A stretch of 49,919 bases of DNA, from the NCBI RefSeq assembly GCF_037120725.1, contig NZ_JBBAXC010000023.1:1-49919 (forward strand). Direction: 5' to 3'. Source of the stretch: Bacillus spongiae (GTDB taxonomy: Bacteria; Bacillota; Bacilli; Bacillales; Bacillaceae_K). The position numbers and the translations under genes are program-made. The notes beneath the pieces are model-generated. The model was not told the DNA's origin and did no database searches. It worked only from the letters and a program-made list of their open reading frames with translations. This document shows positions 41,736 to 49,919 of this stretch, piece after piece; the stretch's first letter is position 1; each line of letters starts with the position of its first letter.

Positions 41736-43042
41736 GTGAGCTCCTATTCCCCTATCCTTATGTCATCTCCGCATTAGATCACTATTATAACGTCACACCA
41801 CCTTTATCAGAAAAAGACTATAATCAAAAACCAAGTGGAGGGTCAGGTGGAAAAAAGAAACGATCTTCTAAAAAACAACTGTCCATTTTAATTGCAACAT
41901 TTTGGGACTACCCCCATACAGGAGGGCTATCTAACTATATTACCTCATTGCGAGATGGCCTCATAGAAATGGGACATAAAGTCGATGTAATTTCGCCTAA
42001 TCAATTTCCTCAGGAGAAGGTTGCAGCCTTAAGGAAAGAGATTGTCCCTAAATTAAAGAATTTTCTTACAAACCGCTACGGAGAGTACTCAAAAAAAATA
42101 TTACAAAGCACCCGTCTCTTATATATTTATGAACAAATGTTAATGAAAATGGACCTCGATCAATACGATATCTTTCATGCTCAAGATCTTTTTACAGCGA
42201 ATATTCTAGGTAGGTTTAATGCTAAATACAATAAACCTTTATTATTTACCCCGCATGGGATGTTTACCTTTAATCGAATCAAATTTAATCGTATTGAAAA
42301 GGGATCAGTCGAAGAAATTTACTATGAAACAATTGAACGGAAAGCGATAAAATACGCTGATCATCTTATTGTGATCAGTGACTCCTTTCATAAACCTCTA
42401 AAGGACATGGGAGCAAAAGCTAAGAAATTAACTACCATCTACACTGGAATTGACTTTCCAGCAGTACAAAGGAAAAAAAACAAAAAAATCATCATTTCAT
42501 CCATATCTAGACTCGGTCCTCGAAAAGGTCATAATGACTTATTAAAGGCTCTTTCCAAAATAAAAAAACACACGAAACATGTGGAGGTTCTAATCGTTGG
42601 AGATGGTGAAATGAGAACGACACTGGAAGAAATGAAAGAATCGCTTCACTTAGACAACGTCCGCATTTTAGGAAAACGAGACGACATAGCCAACATTTTA
42701 AGTCATACGGATATATTTGTCCTTCCTACACTAAACGACAACCTACCTGTGTCAATTATCGAAGCGATGCATAGCCGTACTGCGGTAATTACAACGAACT
42801 GCGGGGGTATTCCAGAATTAATCGAACACGATAAAACGGGTATTATCATCGAACCTAAAGATATTAAAGCTCTTTCCAAACAACTTAAACGTCTCATTCT
42901 GGAAAAAGATACCCGAGCTAAATTGGCACAAAATGCTTACGACTACGCTCAAAAACAACTTACCCGTGACATGATGGTCAATCAAATTTCCGAAAAATAT
43001 CAACAACTATTGGCAAGTAAGGAAGAGGAACGCAATGAATAA
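41732..43042 (+). CDS. GT4 family glycosyltransferase (first of two paralogues)
   Basis: The 436-residue retaining GT-B enzyme has the N-terminal donor-control block TGGLSNYITSLRDGLIEMGH, then FTPHGMFT, and the nucleotide-sugar domain (SISRLGPRKGHNDLLKAL; LPTLNDNLPVSIIEAM; TTNCGGIPELI). The usual E-x7-E appears as D-x7-E (DNLPVSIIE), a variant found in many GT4 enzymes. A short unusual N-terminal extension (LLFPYPYVISALDHYYNV) is shared with the second copy downstream. ATG 41732 follows AGGAGGG by 8 bases. It should add a sugar such as GlcNAc to a small acceptor, in the cytoplasm. Confidence 0.9.
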   Translation: MSELLFPYPYVISALDHYYNVTPPLSEKDYNQKPSGGSGGKKKRSSKKQLSILIATFWDYPHTGGLSNYITSLRDGLIEMGHKVDVISPNQFPQEKVAALRKEIVPKLKNFLTNRYGEYSKKILQSTRLLYIYEQMLMKMDLDQYDIFHAQDLFTANILGRFNAKYNKPLLFTPHGMFTFNRIKFNRIEKGSVEEIYYETIERKAIKYADHLIVISDSFHKPLKDMGAKAKKLTTIYTGIDFPAVQRKKNKKIIISSISRLGPRKGHNDLLKALSKIKKHTKHVEVLIVGDGEMRTTLEEMKESLHLDNVRILGKRDDIANILSHTDIFVLPTLNDNLPVSIIEAMHSRTAVITTNCGGIPELIEHDKTGIIIEPKDIKALSKQLKRLILEKDTRAKLAQNAYDYAQKQLTRDMMVNQISEKYQQLLASKEEERNE

Positions 43043-44207
43043 ACATGCTGCCGTAGTTCTCGATTTAAGCGCAAATGGTGTAGGGATGATTCATATATTA
43101 GCGGATAAAGGAATTGATGTGTATGCATTTGATACAGAAGGTCCGTATCAAAAAGGGAAATCTCGCTTAGCTTCATGTGCTATTTGCCCAAGTCCACTAA
43201 CAGAAGAAGCAGAGCTACTTTCCTTTTTGATTAAATTCGCCAAGGATTTTGACGAAAAACCTGTTCTATTCGTCGGAGCCGACGATTATGTTATTTTCGT
43301 TTCAAAATACCGGGGTGTACTGGCTGAATATTTCCTATTTATATTTCCTGAACACTCCCTTGTAGAAGATTTATTAGATAAAAAGAAAACATATGACATC
43401 GCGAAAGAACACAATGTCCCAACAGCCAAAACATTTTTTGTTGAAAATGAAGACCAATTAGAAGCCACTATAGACGAACTAGAATTTCCTTGTATATTAA
43501 AGCCCGTTGCTGGTCATGAATTTCGGAAACATTTAAATACGAAGGCCATCTTAATCGAAAATGCGACCCAACTACGAGAAGAGTTTCCTCTTTATCAAAA
43601 TGTGGGGGAAATCGTCATTCAAGAGATTATTCCAGGAGACAATCAAACGTTTTACAAACTAGCCACTTTCTTTGATGACGAAATGAATTTAATTGCCTTA
43701 TTCACACTCCAAAAAAATCACCAGTTTCCCATACAATTTGGGACAGGAGCACACATCGTATCAAAACGAATTCCCGAATTAGTAAATTTAGGCGTGCCAC
43801 TATTAGAAACGCTCCAACTAAAAGGGATTGGGATGATTGAATACAAAAAAGATCCACGTGACGGAGAATATAAGCTGATTGAGATCAATCCTCGTTTTTG
43901 GTTAACACATAGTTTAACAGGAGCAGCAGGTGTAGATTTTGTCTATTTATATTATCAATATTTAACAGGGCAGCAGCCGTCAGCACAACTTGAACAAATC
44001 GATGGGGTTCAATGGATCTATCTCGTTCGTTATTTTCTAACTTTCCTTGAAAAACGGAAACGGGGACTCATGAAGATAAAGGATTTCACATCAGGTTTTA
44101 AAGGAAAAAACGTCTATGCTCTCTTTTCCTGGCGTGATCCAATGCCTTTTATTAGAAGCTCACTATCTCATTTACGGAATGCATGGAATCGGAAAAAAAA
44201 GGAGTGA
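43035..44207 (+). CDS. ATP-grasp carboxylate-amine ligase
   Basis: The 390-residue protein has a preATP-grasp domain (VVLDLSANGVGMIHILADKG), an ATP-binding Lys in PCILKPV, EIVIQEIIPGD, and the metal motif KLIEINPRFW. These define an ATP-grasp ligase that activates a carboxylate as acyl phosphate and joins it to an amine. It overlaps the preceding glycosyltransferase by 8 bases and ends 5 bases before the kinase start, so all are coupled. In the operon it would attach an amino acid or other acid to the amine exposed by the PIG-L enzyme. The C-terminus is basic. Confidence 0.88.
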   Translation: MNKHAAVVLDLSANGVGMIHILADKGIDVYAFDTEGPYQKGKSRLASCAICPSPLTEEAELLSFLIKFAKDFDEKPVLFVGADDYVIFVSKYRGVLAEYFLFIFPEHSLVEDLLDKKKTYDIAKEHNVPTAKTFFVENEDQLEATIDELEFPCILKPVAGHEFRKHLNTKAILIENATQLREEFPLYQNVGEIVIQEIIPGDNQTFYKLATFFDDEMNLIALFTLQKNHQFPIQFGTGAHIVSKRIPELVNLGVPLLETLQLKGIGMIEYKKDPRDGEYKLIEINPRFWLTHSLTGAAGVDFVYLYYQYLTGQQPSAQLEQIDGVQWIYLVRYFLTFLEKRKRGLMKIKDFTSGFKGKNVYALFSWRDPMPFIRSSLSHLRNAWNRKKKE

Positions 44208-44212
44208 TTTGT

Positions 44213-45280
44213 GTGTACCAACCGAAAGAACTGTATTCTTTATTCAAAAAACATAAGATTGAGGAGAAGCTATCCACTTCCTTAGAAGAATCAGTGAGAA
44301 TTGTTCCGTCATCAATTGAATGCTTGAAGTCAACCCAACGCAGCAGCATTTATAAATTGCAAGTCAAATCATCGAAAAGCAACTACCCTATCATTTTTAA
44401 AATCTATTCGTCTACAAACTATAAAAACGAAATTGAAATTAATCTTTATACGAAGGCTTACCCTTTCCTTGAATCCTTCCTACCAAAAATCCACGTTGTA
44501 GAGTCTTTCATTAACGGTGGAGAAACATGGATTTTCATGGAATGTCTACAGCAAATCCGGGGACAGCTTACATTTACCCCAAAGCATTTTGACTACATTA
44601 TCCCGTCCATTTCCCAGCTGCATGCTCACACGTATGAAGACAATTTTCATCAAGAGGAAAGTACGTTCCAACCATGGCTTCCCATATATGATTCCAAAAA
44701 AATGAGAACGAGGCGTCGAAAATCCATCTCCAAAACGATGGTTTTTTTACAGGACGCAGCAAAGGATAAACATTTAAAAAGGATTATTGCACCTCGCTAC
44801 AAGGCACTTATGAAAACGTACGATCGTGGACCTGATTTTTTTCCTGAATTAATGGAAAGTGGTTCATCCATTACACACGGTGACCTTCATATGCAAAATA
44901 TTTGTTCAAAAGACGTCAGCAAGGAAAGAGCCTGGGATATTCAATTGATTGATTGGGAAGGAGCAAAGTTCGCTTCTGGCTGGTTTGACATGATTGTGTT
45001 AGTGGAAATTTTATTAGGCTTCCGAAAAGATTGGCAGCCTCATGCCGAGGAAATTCGAACGCACTGCATTAACGTGTACGCAAACGAAATGCAAAAACGC
45101 GGAATTCAGTTTGATGAGAAACCACTAGATCTGTATAAGATGGCCTATTTGCAACGGACACTGGAAAAAGGGCTACAAACTCAGCTCCGTCGTCTTTTTG
45201 ATAATCGTGGAGGGGAGCTTCTGCTTTATCACCTTACCAAAATTGAAACGTGGGGCAAAGATTTGGGGATTTACAAATAG
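44213..45280 (+). CDS. APH/choline-kinase-like phosphotransferase
   Basis: The 355-residue small-molecule kinase has an N-lobe Lys strand (NYPIIFKIYSS), the hinge TWIFMECLQQI, the catalytic loop SITHGDLHMQNI and the Mg motif IQLIDWEGAKFASGWFD. All key residues are present. GTG 44213 lies 6 bases after AAAGGAG; the ATG at 44183 would overlap the upstream gene by 25 bases. Relatives phosphorylate hydroxyls on aminoglycosides, choline, sugars or antibiotics; the CotS-type coat proteins are more distant. It may phosphorylate the pathway intermediate or the final product. Confidence 0.85.
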   Translation: MYQPKELYSLFKKHKIEEKLSTSLEESVRIVPSSIECLKSTQRSSIYKLQVKSSKSNYPIIFKIYSSTNYKNEIEINLYTKAYPFLESFLPKIHVVESFINGGETWIFMECLQQIRGQLTFTPKHFDYIIPSISQLHAHTYEDNFHQEESTFQPWLPIYDSKKMRTRRRKSISKTMVFLQDAAKDKHLKRIIAPRYKALMKTYDRGPDFFPELMESGSSITHGDLHMQNICSKDVSKERAWDIQLIDWEGAKFASGWFDMIVLVEILLGFRKDWQPHAEEIRTHCINVYANEMQKRGIQFDEKPLDLYKMAYLQRTLEKGLQTQLRRLFDNRGGELLLYHLTKIETWGKDLGIYK

Positions 45281-45298
45281 AAGGAAAGAGTGAGAAAA

Positions 45299-46606
45299 AT
45301 GAGTGAAAAAAACAATGAGCAATTGGAGCCCCTCTTCATTCACCCCACTCTCTTGTCTGTTATGGATCGATTTTACGATGTCCCAACAAAAAGTCCAATT
45401 CCGTCCAACTTGCAGTCATTTGGACGGAAAAGCTCCTCTATTTTAAACAAATTGAACATCTTATATGTAACATTTCTTAAATATCCAAACACAGGCGGAC
45501 TTTCAAACTATATTACCTCATTGAAATCTGGATGCGAGAAGTTAGGTCATCACGTAGATGTCCTCTCGCCACTCCAAATGTCACAGGCTGAATTTAATAA
45601 CCATATCCCTTTTGCAGCTGAGCAAGCAAGATCATTTATGCATAATCGGTACGGTGTCGTTCATGAAAAAATCGTCAAAAACTTGAGCTTTCTTCACGTC
45701 TATACGTTATTTCTTGAAAGAAAACAAATCGACACCTATGATGTCATTCACGCCCAAGATTTATTTGCTCTCTTTATTTTAAGTAGTCTAAATCACCGAT
45801 ATAAGAAGCCGTTGCTTTTTACTCCACATGGCTTATTTACAAAAAGCCGTTTAAAATTCAAAAAAATTCAAGCTGGATCTCTTGAAGAATTATATTTTAC
45901 AGAAATTGAAAAGCAAGGATTGAGAGCAGCAAATGAAATCATCATCATCGCGGATGCCTTCCGTACGCCTTTAGCTTCATTTGATGCAAAAGAAGAACAG
46001 ATGACCACTATACATTCAGGAGTTGAGTTCAACCCACTTCCAAAATTACAACATAAAGAAAAAGTCATTATTAGCTGTGTAGCCAGACTTTCTCCGCGCA
46101 AAGGACATGAAGGGTTGTTACACGCTTTTGCCTTACTAGGAGAAGAAGCCTCTAATGTTGAGCTTTGGATTATTGGAGACGGAGTAATGAAAGAGACACT
46201 CATCAAACAAGTGAATGATTTACAGCTTTCAAACGTACTTTTTTTAGGAAAACGAACTGACATTGCTGAGATTCTTTCACATTCTGATATATATGTTCTC
46301 CCAACCTTAAATGATAATTTTCCATTAGCCCTTATTGAAGCCATGCTTTCTCAGCAAGCCATTATTACAACGACTTGTGGAGGAATTCCAGAAATGATTC
46401 AACATGAGAGAACAGGACTTCTCTGCGAGCCAGGAAATGTTGAGGAGTTAACAAACGCCATTCGTTATCTCCTTTCAAACGAAAATGCACGCCAAACGCT
46501 AGGCTTAGCAGCAAAAGCTTACGCTACCGACCATTTTACCTCAAGTGTGATGGCGACAAAAATGGAGAAGGTTTATAAATCCTATATTGAAACGATTAAC
46601 GAATGA
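45299..46606 (+). CDS. GT4 family glycosyltransferase (second paralogue)
   Basis: The 435-residue enzyme has the same architecture as the first GT4 of the operon: the N-terminal FIHPTLLSVMDRFYDV segment, NTGGLSNYITSLKSGCEKLGH, LLFTPHGLFT, CVARLSPRKGHEGLLHAF, LPTLNDNFPLALIEAM and TTTCGGIPEMI. By eye the two share roughly half their residues, so they arose by duplication and may add two sugars in turn. ATG 45299 follows AAGGAAAGAG, 18 bases after the kinase stop. It is the last gene; a terminator follows. Confidence 0.9.
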   Translation: MSEKNNEQLEPLFIHPTLLSVMDRFYDVPTKSPIPSNLQSFGRKSSSILNKLNILYVTFLKYPNTGGLSNYITSLKSGCEKLGHHVDVLSPLQMSQAEFNNHIPFAAEQARSFMHNRYGVVHEKIVKNLSFLHVYTLFLERKQIDTYDVIHAQDLFALFILSSLNHRYKKPLLFTPHGLFTKSRLKFKKIQAGSLEELYFTEIEKQGLRAANEIIIIADAFRTPLASFDAKEEQMTTIHSGVEFNPLPKLQHKEKVIISCVARLSPRKGHEGLLHAFALLGEEASNVELWIIGDGVMKETLIKQVNDLQLSNVLFLGKRTDIAEILSHSDIYVLPTLNDNFPLALIEAMLSQQAIITTTCGGIPEMIQHERTGLLCEPGNVEELTNAIRYLLSNENARQTLGLAAKAYATDHFTSSVMATKMEKVYKSYIETINE

Positions 46607-46666
46607 GCACTGTCAAACGGTCGTATGTGGAGATTTTCCGGAGATACTAGAGCCTACTTAAAGAAA

Positions 46667-46692
46667 GAGAGACCATGTAAATTTGGTCTCTC
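46667..46692. terminator. Terminator of the five-gene operon
   Basis: GAGAGACCA and TGGTCTCTC enclose 8 bases, followed by CTTTTC. It can also act on the converging protease gene. Confidence 0.85.
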
Positions 46693-46764
46693 CTTTTCAT
46701 TATGATTAAAAAATTCTATGACTTAACCTATTTCTTTAAGAAATGTCAAAGATTCGAAAACCAA

Positions 46765-49230
46765 TTAGTCTAGGATTAAGGAGTCATGTAAATAACTCAC
46801 TTGATCAACTAAAAATCCGTCCAATTGTCTTTTTCGATCAGACACTAATTGGATATTCACTTCATCGCCTTCGACTTCCACCCAAATATCTTCATTAATG
46901 CCATCATATGTTGCTACAACATCTCCATTTTTATCTTTTACATAGACGAAGTCAGAACCTTGTTCTGTATAAATAGCAACAAAATGAATCTTGATTTTTT
47001 CAACTCCTGGTTTTGAATACGTAAATACTTGATTGTAATTTCTTGGGTATGGATGAGGAGATCGAATTTCTACCATTTCATCAAACCATTTTTTGTCGAC
47101 TAGATCAGCTTGTTCAGGGTTCTCTGGGAACGTCGCCGTAATAGAATATGGACTTTCACTGATTGTGTCGTCTAACCCGACAACTTCAACATAATAGGTT
47201 CCTGCTTCTGAAGTTGACAAGACGATGGACTCATTAGAGGCCTCATCAGCTACCGATGTCTCAATAAGTTGTTTATTACTATCGTATAAATACAGCTCAT
47301 AATCAACCGGGACATCTACTGTAAGATTCGTTAAATTGACTGTAATCTCCCCATCAACATCTGAAGTAAAGCTGTAATAATCTTTATCTGTTGCAGATGA
47401 GATAGTCGTTGTGTATACTTCATCGTCTGTTAATTGATAGGCTGCCTCAAATGTATCATTTGAATCCGCAGCACTACCGATTCCAACAGAAGCAAATCCA
47501 TCCGCAACGGCGCTGTATTCTTCACTATCCGCACCATATAGGTCCTCTGTCGCCTGTAATATAGCGTTACGTGCATCGATAAATTGGGATTGAGACGTTA
47601 AATATTTTGTTAAAGCTCGGTAATAGATTTCACCTGTTTTATCAAGGTTCACATCTTCTCCGGCAACGGTATTTTTTAAGTCAATTGCATTAGCAATATG
47701 GTAGAAAGCCTTATTCGGAATACCACTATTTGTATGAACTCCGCCATGATCCCCATCAGCAGTATTTGGAAGGACAACAAAATCATTCATATGATCAGGT
47801 TGTCCATAAAGCGTTGGGTCCTCCATACTTCTTAACGCATCTCCCGCTACATTAGGCGTATAGACGTCCTCACCCAATAACCAATCGACAGAATCCGTAG
47901 TATCATTTTCTGCTTCTACGATTATTCCAAATACATCTGAGAAGGATTCATTTAATGCACCTGATTCATTTTCATACACTAAATCGGCTGAAAAATCAGT
48001 AACGGCATGTGTTAACTCATGGGCAACTACATCTAAAGACCCTGATAACGGGCTGAAAGTTATTCCATCTCCATCTCCATATACCATTTGTGTTCCGACC
48101 CAAGCGGCATTATTCCAAGCCTTTTCTACATGGACACTTGATACGATATCGCTTCCTTTATCATCATAGCTATTGCGATTATGCTTATCATAAAAATAAT
48201 CGTAGACGACTCCACCATAATAATGCGCATCTACTGCCGCTTTGTCCTCAAAGATGTTATCGCTATCTGAAACAATTGAACCTGTATTCCATATTTCGTT
48301 AGAATCATAGGTTCTAATCACACCATCCAATAAAATTGGAGCCGTTTCATCCACATTAAACATCGATTTTGTCGTATCGATTAAATAATATGATCCCTTA
48401 TCAGCATCAAAATAAGTGTTGAGGCTTTTACTATCGCCTAAAACGCCTGTACCTGTTCCCGTTTGTGGTCCAGTTTCCGTCGCATGTTTAATTAGATTTT
48501 GTGATTTCAATACGTCACCCTTTTTAGCATCTATAAAGATTAGCTCGCGACCAATATACGGCTCTAAAAACTGAAGCTCTACGATATAGGCAGGCACCCA
48601 TTTTTCTTCATGCTTATAGAGATAAAGGTCGACCTTCGGTTCAGTCGTATACGTATCTTCCTCAGGTGATAAACTTAAATGTTCTTCTGCTGCTTCAAGG
48701 GCATTCTCTTTTGATAGTTTAATAGAGTTAGACCATTTTTTATTAAGCAATTTTGGTTCTGCTTGACCGTTTATCGATGTCACAACACCATTTTGGTCCG
48801 TATGGACATTTAATTCAGCTCCATATACTGGAATACCATCTACGGTGAACTGAGTACGATAATGTGTCATGCCAAGCTCATCCGTTTCTCTCTCAACAAT
48901 CTTAAATTCTCCGTCTTCAATTTGAAAGAGATCTTTATTCTCTTTAAGAAATGCTGAAATATCTGCATTTTCATCTGATAGTTTACCAGAAATATAGCGG
49001 GGAACACCTTTCTTCTCATCCCATGAAATCTTTAATTTCTTCTTTGCTTTCGTTGTTTTTTCAATCATTTTCTTTAGCTTACTTTGTTGCTTCAGCGTTT
49101 CATTCCCTTCAGCTGAAGTTGTTTCTGGAACTGAATTTGCTGAAACCGAACTGATTGTTGTTGGCGTTAAAAAGGCTCCTACAGATAGCGAAGTAGCTAG
49201 TAATGTCGATACAAATTTTCTCTTTTTCAT
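46765..49230 (-). CDS. Secreted M4 (thermolysin-like) metalloprotease with PPC domain
   Basis: The 821-residue preproenzyme has a Sec signal peptide (KKRKFVSTLLATSLSVGAFL ... VSA), an FTP/PepSY propeptide (about residues 50-230), a catalytic domain with VVAHELTHAVTD and the third zinc ligand in GALNESFSD, and the active-site His region GDHGGVHTNSGIPNKAFYH. After it come a pre-peptidase C-terminal (PPC) domain (about 580-700) and a last beta-rich domain of about 110 residues. Typical bacillolysins stop after the catalytic domain at about 550, so the tail is additional and probably helps binding or secretion. ATG 49230 follows AAGGGGAAAG. Confidence 0.93.
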   Translation of the reverse strand: MKKRKFVSTLLATSLSVGAFLTPTTISSVSANSVPETTSAEGNETLKQQSKLKKMIEKTTKAKKKLKISWDEKKGVPRYISGKLSDENADISAFLKENKDLFQIEDGEFKIVERETDELGMTHYRTQFTVDGIPVYGAELNVHTDQNGVVTSINGQAEPKLLNKKWSNSIKLSKENALEAAEEHLSLSPEEDTYTTEPKVDLYLYKHEEKWVPAYIVELQFLEPYIGRELIFIDAKKGDVLKSQNLIKHATETGPQTGTGTGVLGDSKSLNTYFDADKGSYYLIDTTKSMFNVDETAPILLDGVIRTYDSNEIWNTGSIVSDSDNIFEDKAAVDAHYYGGVVYDYFYDKHNRNSYDDKGSDIVSSVHVEKAWNNAAWVGTQMVYGDGDGITFSPLSGSLDVVAHELTHAVTDFSADLVYENESGALNESFSDVFGIIVEAENDTTDSVDWLLGEDVYTPNVAGDALRSMEDPTLYGQPDHMNDFVVLPNTADGDHGGVHTNSGIPNKAFYHIANAIDLKNTVAGEDVNLDKTGEIYYRALTKYLTSQSQFIDARNAILQATEDLYGADSEEYSAVADGFASVGIGSAADSNDTFEAAYQLTDDEVYTTTISSATDKDYYSFTSDVDGEITVNLTNLTVDVPVDYELYLYDSNKQLIETSVADEASNESIVLSTSEAGTYYVEVVGLDDTISESPYSITATFPENPEQADLVDKKWFDEMVEIRSPHPYPRNYNQVFTYSKPGVEKIKIHFVAIYTEQGSDFVYVKDKNGDVVATYDGINEDIWVEVEGDEVNIQLVSDRKRQLDGFLVDQVSYLHDSLILD

Positions 49231-49620
49231 TTCTTTCCCCTTTCCAATAAACAATAGATTTTAGTCTTGTAATGCTTTAATTTAAATATTCACATTGTAA
49301 TACTCGGTTTAAAGCACTAAAAAATATTAGTTAGTACCTCCTCTCTTATATTATTGTGATTTTACAATATTCTAAAAATTAAATCAACCATTTGATGTTA
49401 TTTTAGGAAAATTTTTATGTTGACAGTTATTATTTTGAAAGATTTATAGCATATAGGAGTACTTCACTCTACTTTTATAAGTCGATGAAAGCTTCCGTTC
49501 ACAACCTCTTCAGAAATTGTCTCTATTTAAAGAAGCAGCAAATAACTCGAATGGCAATAATATGATTTAAAGAAAACAATTTCCTTATCTATTTTTCAAA
49601 AAGTTTAAACTATTCAAATA
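49231..49620. other. Protease upstream region
   Basis: About 390 AT-rich bases that should contain the protease promoter. A weak -10 (TAAACT, 49607-49602, minus strand) lies 32 bp from the Fnr-like palindrome at 49.63 kb. No gene is seen. Confidence 0.35.
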
Positions 49621-49660
49621 TAAAAGAGTGTGATTTCAATCACACTCTTTTATTTTTTCG
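49621..49660. terminator. Hairpin with an embedded Fnr-like box
   Basis: AAAAGAGTGTGATT and its complement form a perfect stem around TC, followed on the plus strand by TTATTTTTTC. It fits a terminator for the gene at the right edge or for plus-strand transcripts. The core TGTGATTTCAATCACA also matches TGTGA-N6-TCACA (centre 49636.5). Confidence 0.6.
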
Positions 49661-49778
49661 TTCATCTATTTTTCCATTCTACAATAATAAAATAGCCACA
49701 GAAATATGGTAAGGAATATAAAATTAACATGTATCATCCCTTTTGGTGGTGTACAATCGATTCTTATGATCATCCAGT

Positions 49779-49919
49779 TTAAATTGCTTTAAATAAAGTC
49801 TCTTCACCATTTTCTGTGATTTGCACCCAATCCTAGAAATTAGTTAACGAGAGTGCGCAGCCGATCAGGCGATGTTCTTCTTCAGCTTGGAGACCACTTA
49901 GTTGGTAGAATAGGAGCTG
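49779..49919 (-). pseudogene. C-terminal end of an unidentified gene with an in-frame amber codon
   Basis: The minus-strand frame is open from the right edge: QLLFYQLSGLQAEEEHRLIG, CALSLTNF, then TAG (49835-49833), then DWVQITENGEETLFKAI and TAA 49779. The part after the amber codon looks like a natural protein end, so one base change may have truncated the protein by 17 residues. The family is not recognised from this fragment, and the rest lies outside the window. Confidence 0.45.

Noticed and set aside
45868-46344. 158-codon minus-strand frame inside the second GT4
   Set aside because: Entirely within a well-supported glycosyltransferase; a shadow.
41079-46606. Authentic bacillithiol synthesis operon (bshA/bshB/bshC)
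   Set aside because: The glycosyltransferases are not BshA-like in their N-terminal blocks, there is no BshC, and an ATP-grasp ligase and kinase are present instead.

Overview
The window is low-GC DNA from an endospore-forming Firmicute, most likely Bacillaceae. The evidence is a Spo0E-family phosphatase, a CotB-type spore coat protein, a GerAB-type germination permease, a SigI/RsgI-type pair, an OxdC/OxdD-type oxalate decarboxylase, a LytR-CpsA-Psr enzyme, a YwiC protein behind an Fnr-like box, strong AGGAGG ribosome-binding sites and frequent GTG/TTG starts. No plasmid or phage backbone is visible. The only mobile-element DNA is the 3' end of an IS1182-type transposase at the left edge.

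Layout. 1-450: IS1182-type remnant. 0.5-4.5 kb: secreted protein, DUF2975/XRE pair, quinone oxidoreductase-like protein whose natural start codon reads ATA, LCP ligase. 4.5-9.2 kb: tiny membrane protein, Spo0E-like protein, an Fnr-type promoter, three GNAT acetyltransferases (one frameshifted) and small proteins of unknown function. 9.5-12.3 kb: 8-repeat YVTN propeller with a DUF6143-like partner, UPF0316 membrane protein, and a tRNA-like structured element. 12.5-17.2 kb: hydrolase, serine beta-lactamase-like protein, a triple-repeat CC-motif membrane protein, CzcD-type metal exporter with an ArsR-type operator. 17.7-20.1 kb: RsgI-like anti-sigma with a 27-bp minisatellite, coupled to a SigI-like protein lacking sigma region 2. 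20.4-28.4 kb: oxalate decarboxylase, histidine phosphatase, GNATs, GerAB-type permease, pseudogene and small membrane proteins. 28.8-36.8 kb: small beta-rich protein, YwiC with an Fnr-type promoter, ceramidase-like hydrolase, lipoprotein, nucleotidyltransferase with an amber codon, Mug glycosylase and BASS transporter. 37.2-40.2 kb: CotB-like coat protein, two VOC proteins and a YrzF-like kinase. 41.1-46.6 kb: a tight five-gene operon (PIG-L deacetylase, GT4, ATP-grasp ligase, APH-like kinase, second GT4). 46.8-49.2 kb: secreted M4 metalloprotease with PPC domain. Right edge: broken gene end.

Most notable. (1) The five-gene operon has the enzyme logic of bacillithiol/mycothiol or aminoglycoside assembly (glycosylate, de-N-acetylate, ligate) but uses an ATP-grasp ligase and a small-molecule kinase, so it may make an undescribed amino-sugar conjugate. 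(2) The SigI/RsgI-like pair is doubly non-canonical: sigma region 2 is missing, the anti-sigma has Asn-Phe where family members have the Asn-Pro self-cleavage site, and a SigI-like promoter lies directly upstream. (3) Two TGTGA-N6-TCACA palindromes each sit exactly 32 bp from a good -10 hexamer, the geometry of class II Fnr promoters. One drives ywiC; the other drives a transcript with no obvious gene of its own upstream of the Spo0E-like gene.

Several genes carry single lesions (frameshift, in-frame stop, ATA start), so either this chromosome region is decaying or the assembly has errors. Several real genes under 60 codons, mostly membrane peptides with good ribosome-binding sites, are annotated here from direct reading.
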